The position numbers and the translations under genes are program-made. This document shows, piece after piece, positions 6,419-6,713 of a stretch of 6,713 bases of DNA. The DNA lies in the NCBI GenBank assembly GCA_028287725.1, contig JAQBPC010000641.1:1-6713 (forward strand). The letters are read 5' to 3'. The DNA comes from Chloroflexota bacterium (GTDB lineage: Bacteria > Chloroflexota > UBA5177 > JANWHV01). Position 1 is the stretch's first letter. Each line of letters starts with the position of its first letter. The notes beneath the pieces are model-generated. The model worked only from the letters and a program-made list of their open reading frames with translations. It had not been told where the DNA came from and searched no databases.

Positions 6419-6454
6419 AGTCATGGGGCTCGGTGGCCGCCGAGCCCCATGACT
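6419..6454. repeat. 15-bp perfect inverted repeat (strong hairpin) in the gap after the UxaA-type gene
   Basis: Arms 6419-6433 and 6440-6454 are perfectly complementary over 15 bases around the loop TGGCCG. The stem is GC-rich and would be very stable as RNA from either strand. It lies 77 bases after the UxaA-type stop and 72 bases before the dehydrogenase start. Neither strand has a T-run after the stem, so it does not look like a normal intrinsic terminator. A transcript-stabilising or processing hairpin, an extragenic palindromic repeat or a binding site are all possible. Confidence 0.65.
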
Positions 6455-6513
6455 GTCACACCCAAGCCGATTGGCTCGCGCACGAAGCAAGTGCCGCGCC
6501 ATCGAGCACCGTG

Positions 6514-6546
6514 CCACTAGATAGTGGAGCTTATAGCGTAGCTCCA
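6514..6546. repeat. Two overlapping inverted repeats at the UxaA-type gene stop codon
   Basis: TGGAGCT (6525-6531) pairs with AGCTCCA (6540-6546), spanning the stop codon at 6531-6533. CCACTA (6514-6519) pairs with TAGTGG (6522-6527). The two share positions 6525-6527, so an RNA can form only one complete stem at a time. No U-tract follows. They may help end or process the upstream transcript, or be partly accidental. Confidence 0.35.
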
Positions 6547-6713
6547 ATGATCCAGGGATTAAACTCCTCTTCGCCGGCGCCCTGCGCCTCACTCTTAGAG
6601 GGCTCACCCGAGGCAACGGCCAATATCCGCTCAAATATCTCATTGCCGACCTCGGCTAAAGTCGCGCCCTCCAGCACCCGGCCGGCATTGACATCCATGT
6701 CGCTTTCCATCTT
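6531..6713 (-). CDS. UxaA-family dehydratase, C-terminal end (altronate/galactarate dehydratase type; partial)
   Basis: The last 60 codons of a minus-strand gene enter from the right edge of the window; its start is outside. The visible residues begin KMESDMDVNAGRVLEG and end EEEFNPWIIGATL before a TAA stop. The pattern DMD.NAGR.LEG, then a helix like EVGNEIFERILAVASGE, then PSKSEAQG and a closing F.PW.IGA, is the recognisable C-terminus of the UxaA/GarD family, from memory of altronate dehydratases. These are iron-dependent enzymes that dehydrate acid sugars such as D-altronate or galactarate; sulfolactate sulfo-lyase large subunits also belong here. The substrate cannot be told from this fragment, nor whether the N-terminal SAF domain is fused or encoded separately. 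The gene lies 183 bp upstream of the zinc dehydrogenase on the same strand, suggesting joint use in sugar-acid breakdown beside FucD. Confidence 0.8.
   Translation of the reverse strand, partial: KMESDMDVNAGRVLEGATLAEVGNEIFERILAVASGEPSKSEAQGAGEEEFNPWIIGATL

Noticed and set aside
6348..6419. Extension of the dehydrogenase to a TTG start at 6419
   Set aside because: The 24 extra residues do not resemble the family, the TTG falls in the hairpin arm, and a proper ribosome binding site precedes the ATG at 6347.
6419..6454. Calling the 15-bp hairpin a rho-independent terminator
   Set aside because: No run of T follows the stem on either strand, so only a neutral repeat/hairpin call is supported.
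5876..6520. A 214-codon plus-strand reading frame opposite the dehydrogenase
   Set aside because: It is very rich in Arg and Pro, as expected for a shadow of a GC-rich gene, and it runs through the 15-bp hairpin.

Overview
The window looks like a carbohydrate-catabolism locus from a free-living Gram-negative bacterium. It is fairly GC-rich, all the gene products have close-looking counterparts in Pseudomonadota, and the dehydratase matches Xanthomonas L-fuconate dehydratase closely from memory. A Burkholderiales-like proteobacterium is my best guess, but other phyla with a periplasm are not excluded. There are no rRNA or tRNA genes, CRISPR arrays, insertion sequences or phage genes that I can see. 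Every gene-free stretch is under about 350 bases.

Layout. On the minus strand, reading right to left, positions 2831 to 1 hold a sugar ABC importer operon: periplasmic binding protein (1776-2831), permease (596-1672) and a single-domain ATPase (1-581, cut by the window edge). This is the FrcB-FrcC-FrcA type and order. A stable stem-loop lies between binding protein and permease. A divergent intergenic region (2832-3181), AT-rich in its middle, separates this operon from a plus-strand pair: a GntR/FCD-family regulator (3182-3931) and L-fuconate dehydratase (3999-5309). Convergent to that pair, on the minus strand, are a zinc-dependent medium-chain dehydrogenase (5322-6347) and, upstream of it, the last 60 codons of a UxaA-family (altronate/galactarate dehydratase type) gene that continues beyond the window (6531-6713). 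The 183-bp gap between these last two is packed with inverted repeats.

How the genes may work together (inference). The importer brings in a sugar. A dehydrogenase, possibly the zinc enzyme here, oxidises a pathway intermediate. FucD dehydrates the resulting aldonate, L-fuconate, to 2-keto-3-deoxy-L-fuconate. The FCD-domain regulator probably senses a sugar acid or related carboxylate and controls the divergent region. The lactonase and the 2-keto-3-deoxy-fuconate-cleaving enzyme of a complete non-phosphorylating L-fucose route are not in the window. The UxaA-type gene suggests a second acid-sugar dehydratase. No clearly undescribed system is visible. The least explained parts are the palindrome-rich gap, the transporter's substrate, and the step catalysed by the zinc dehydrogenase.
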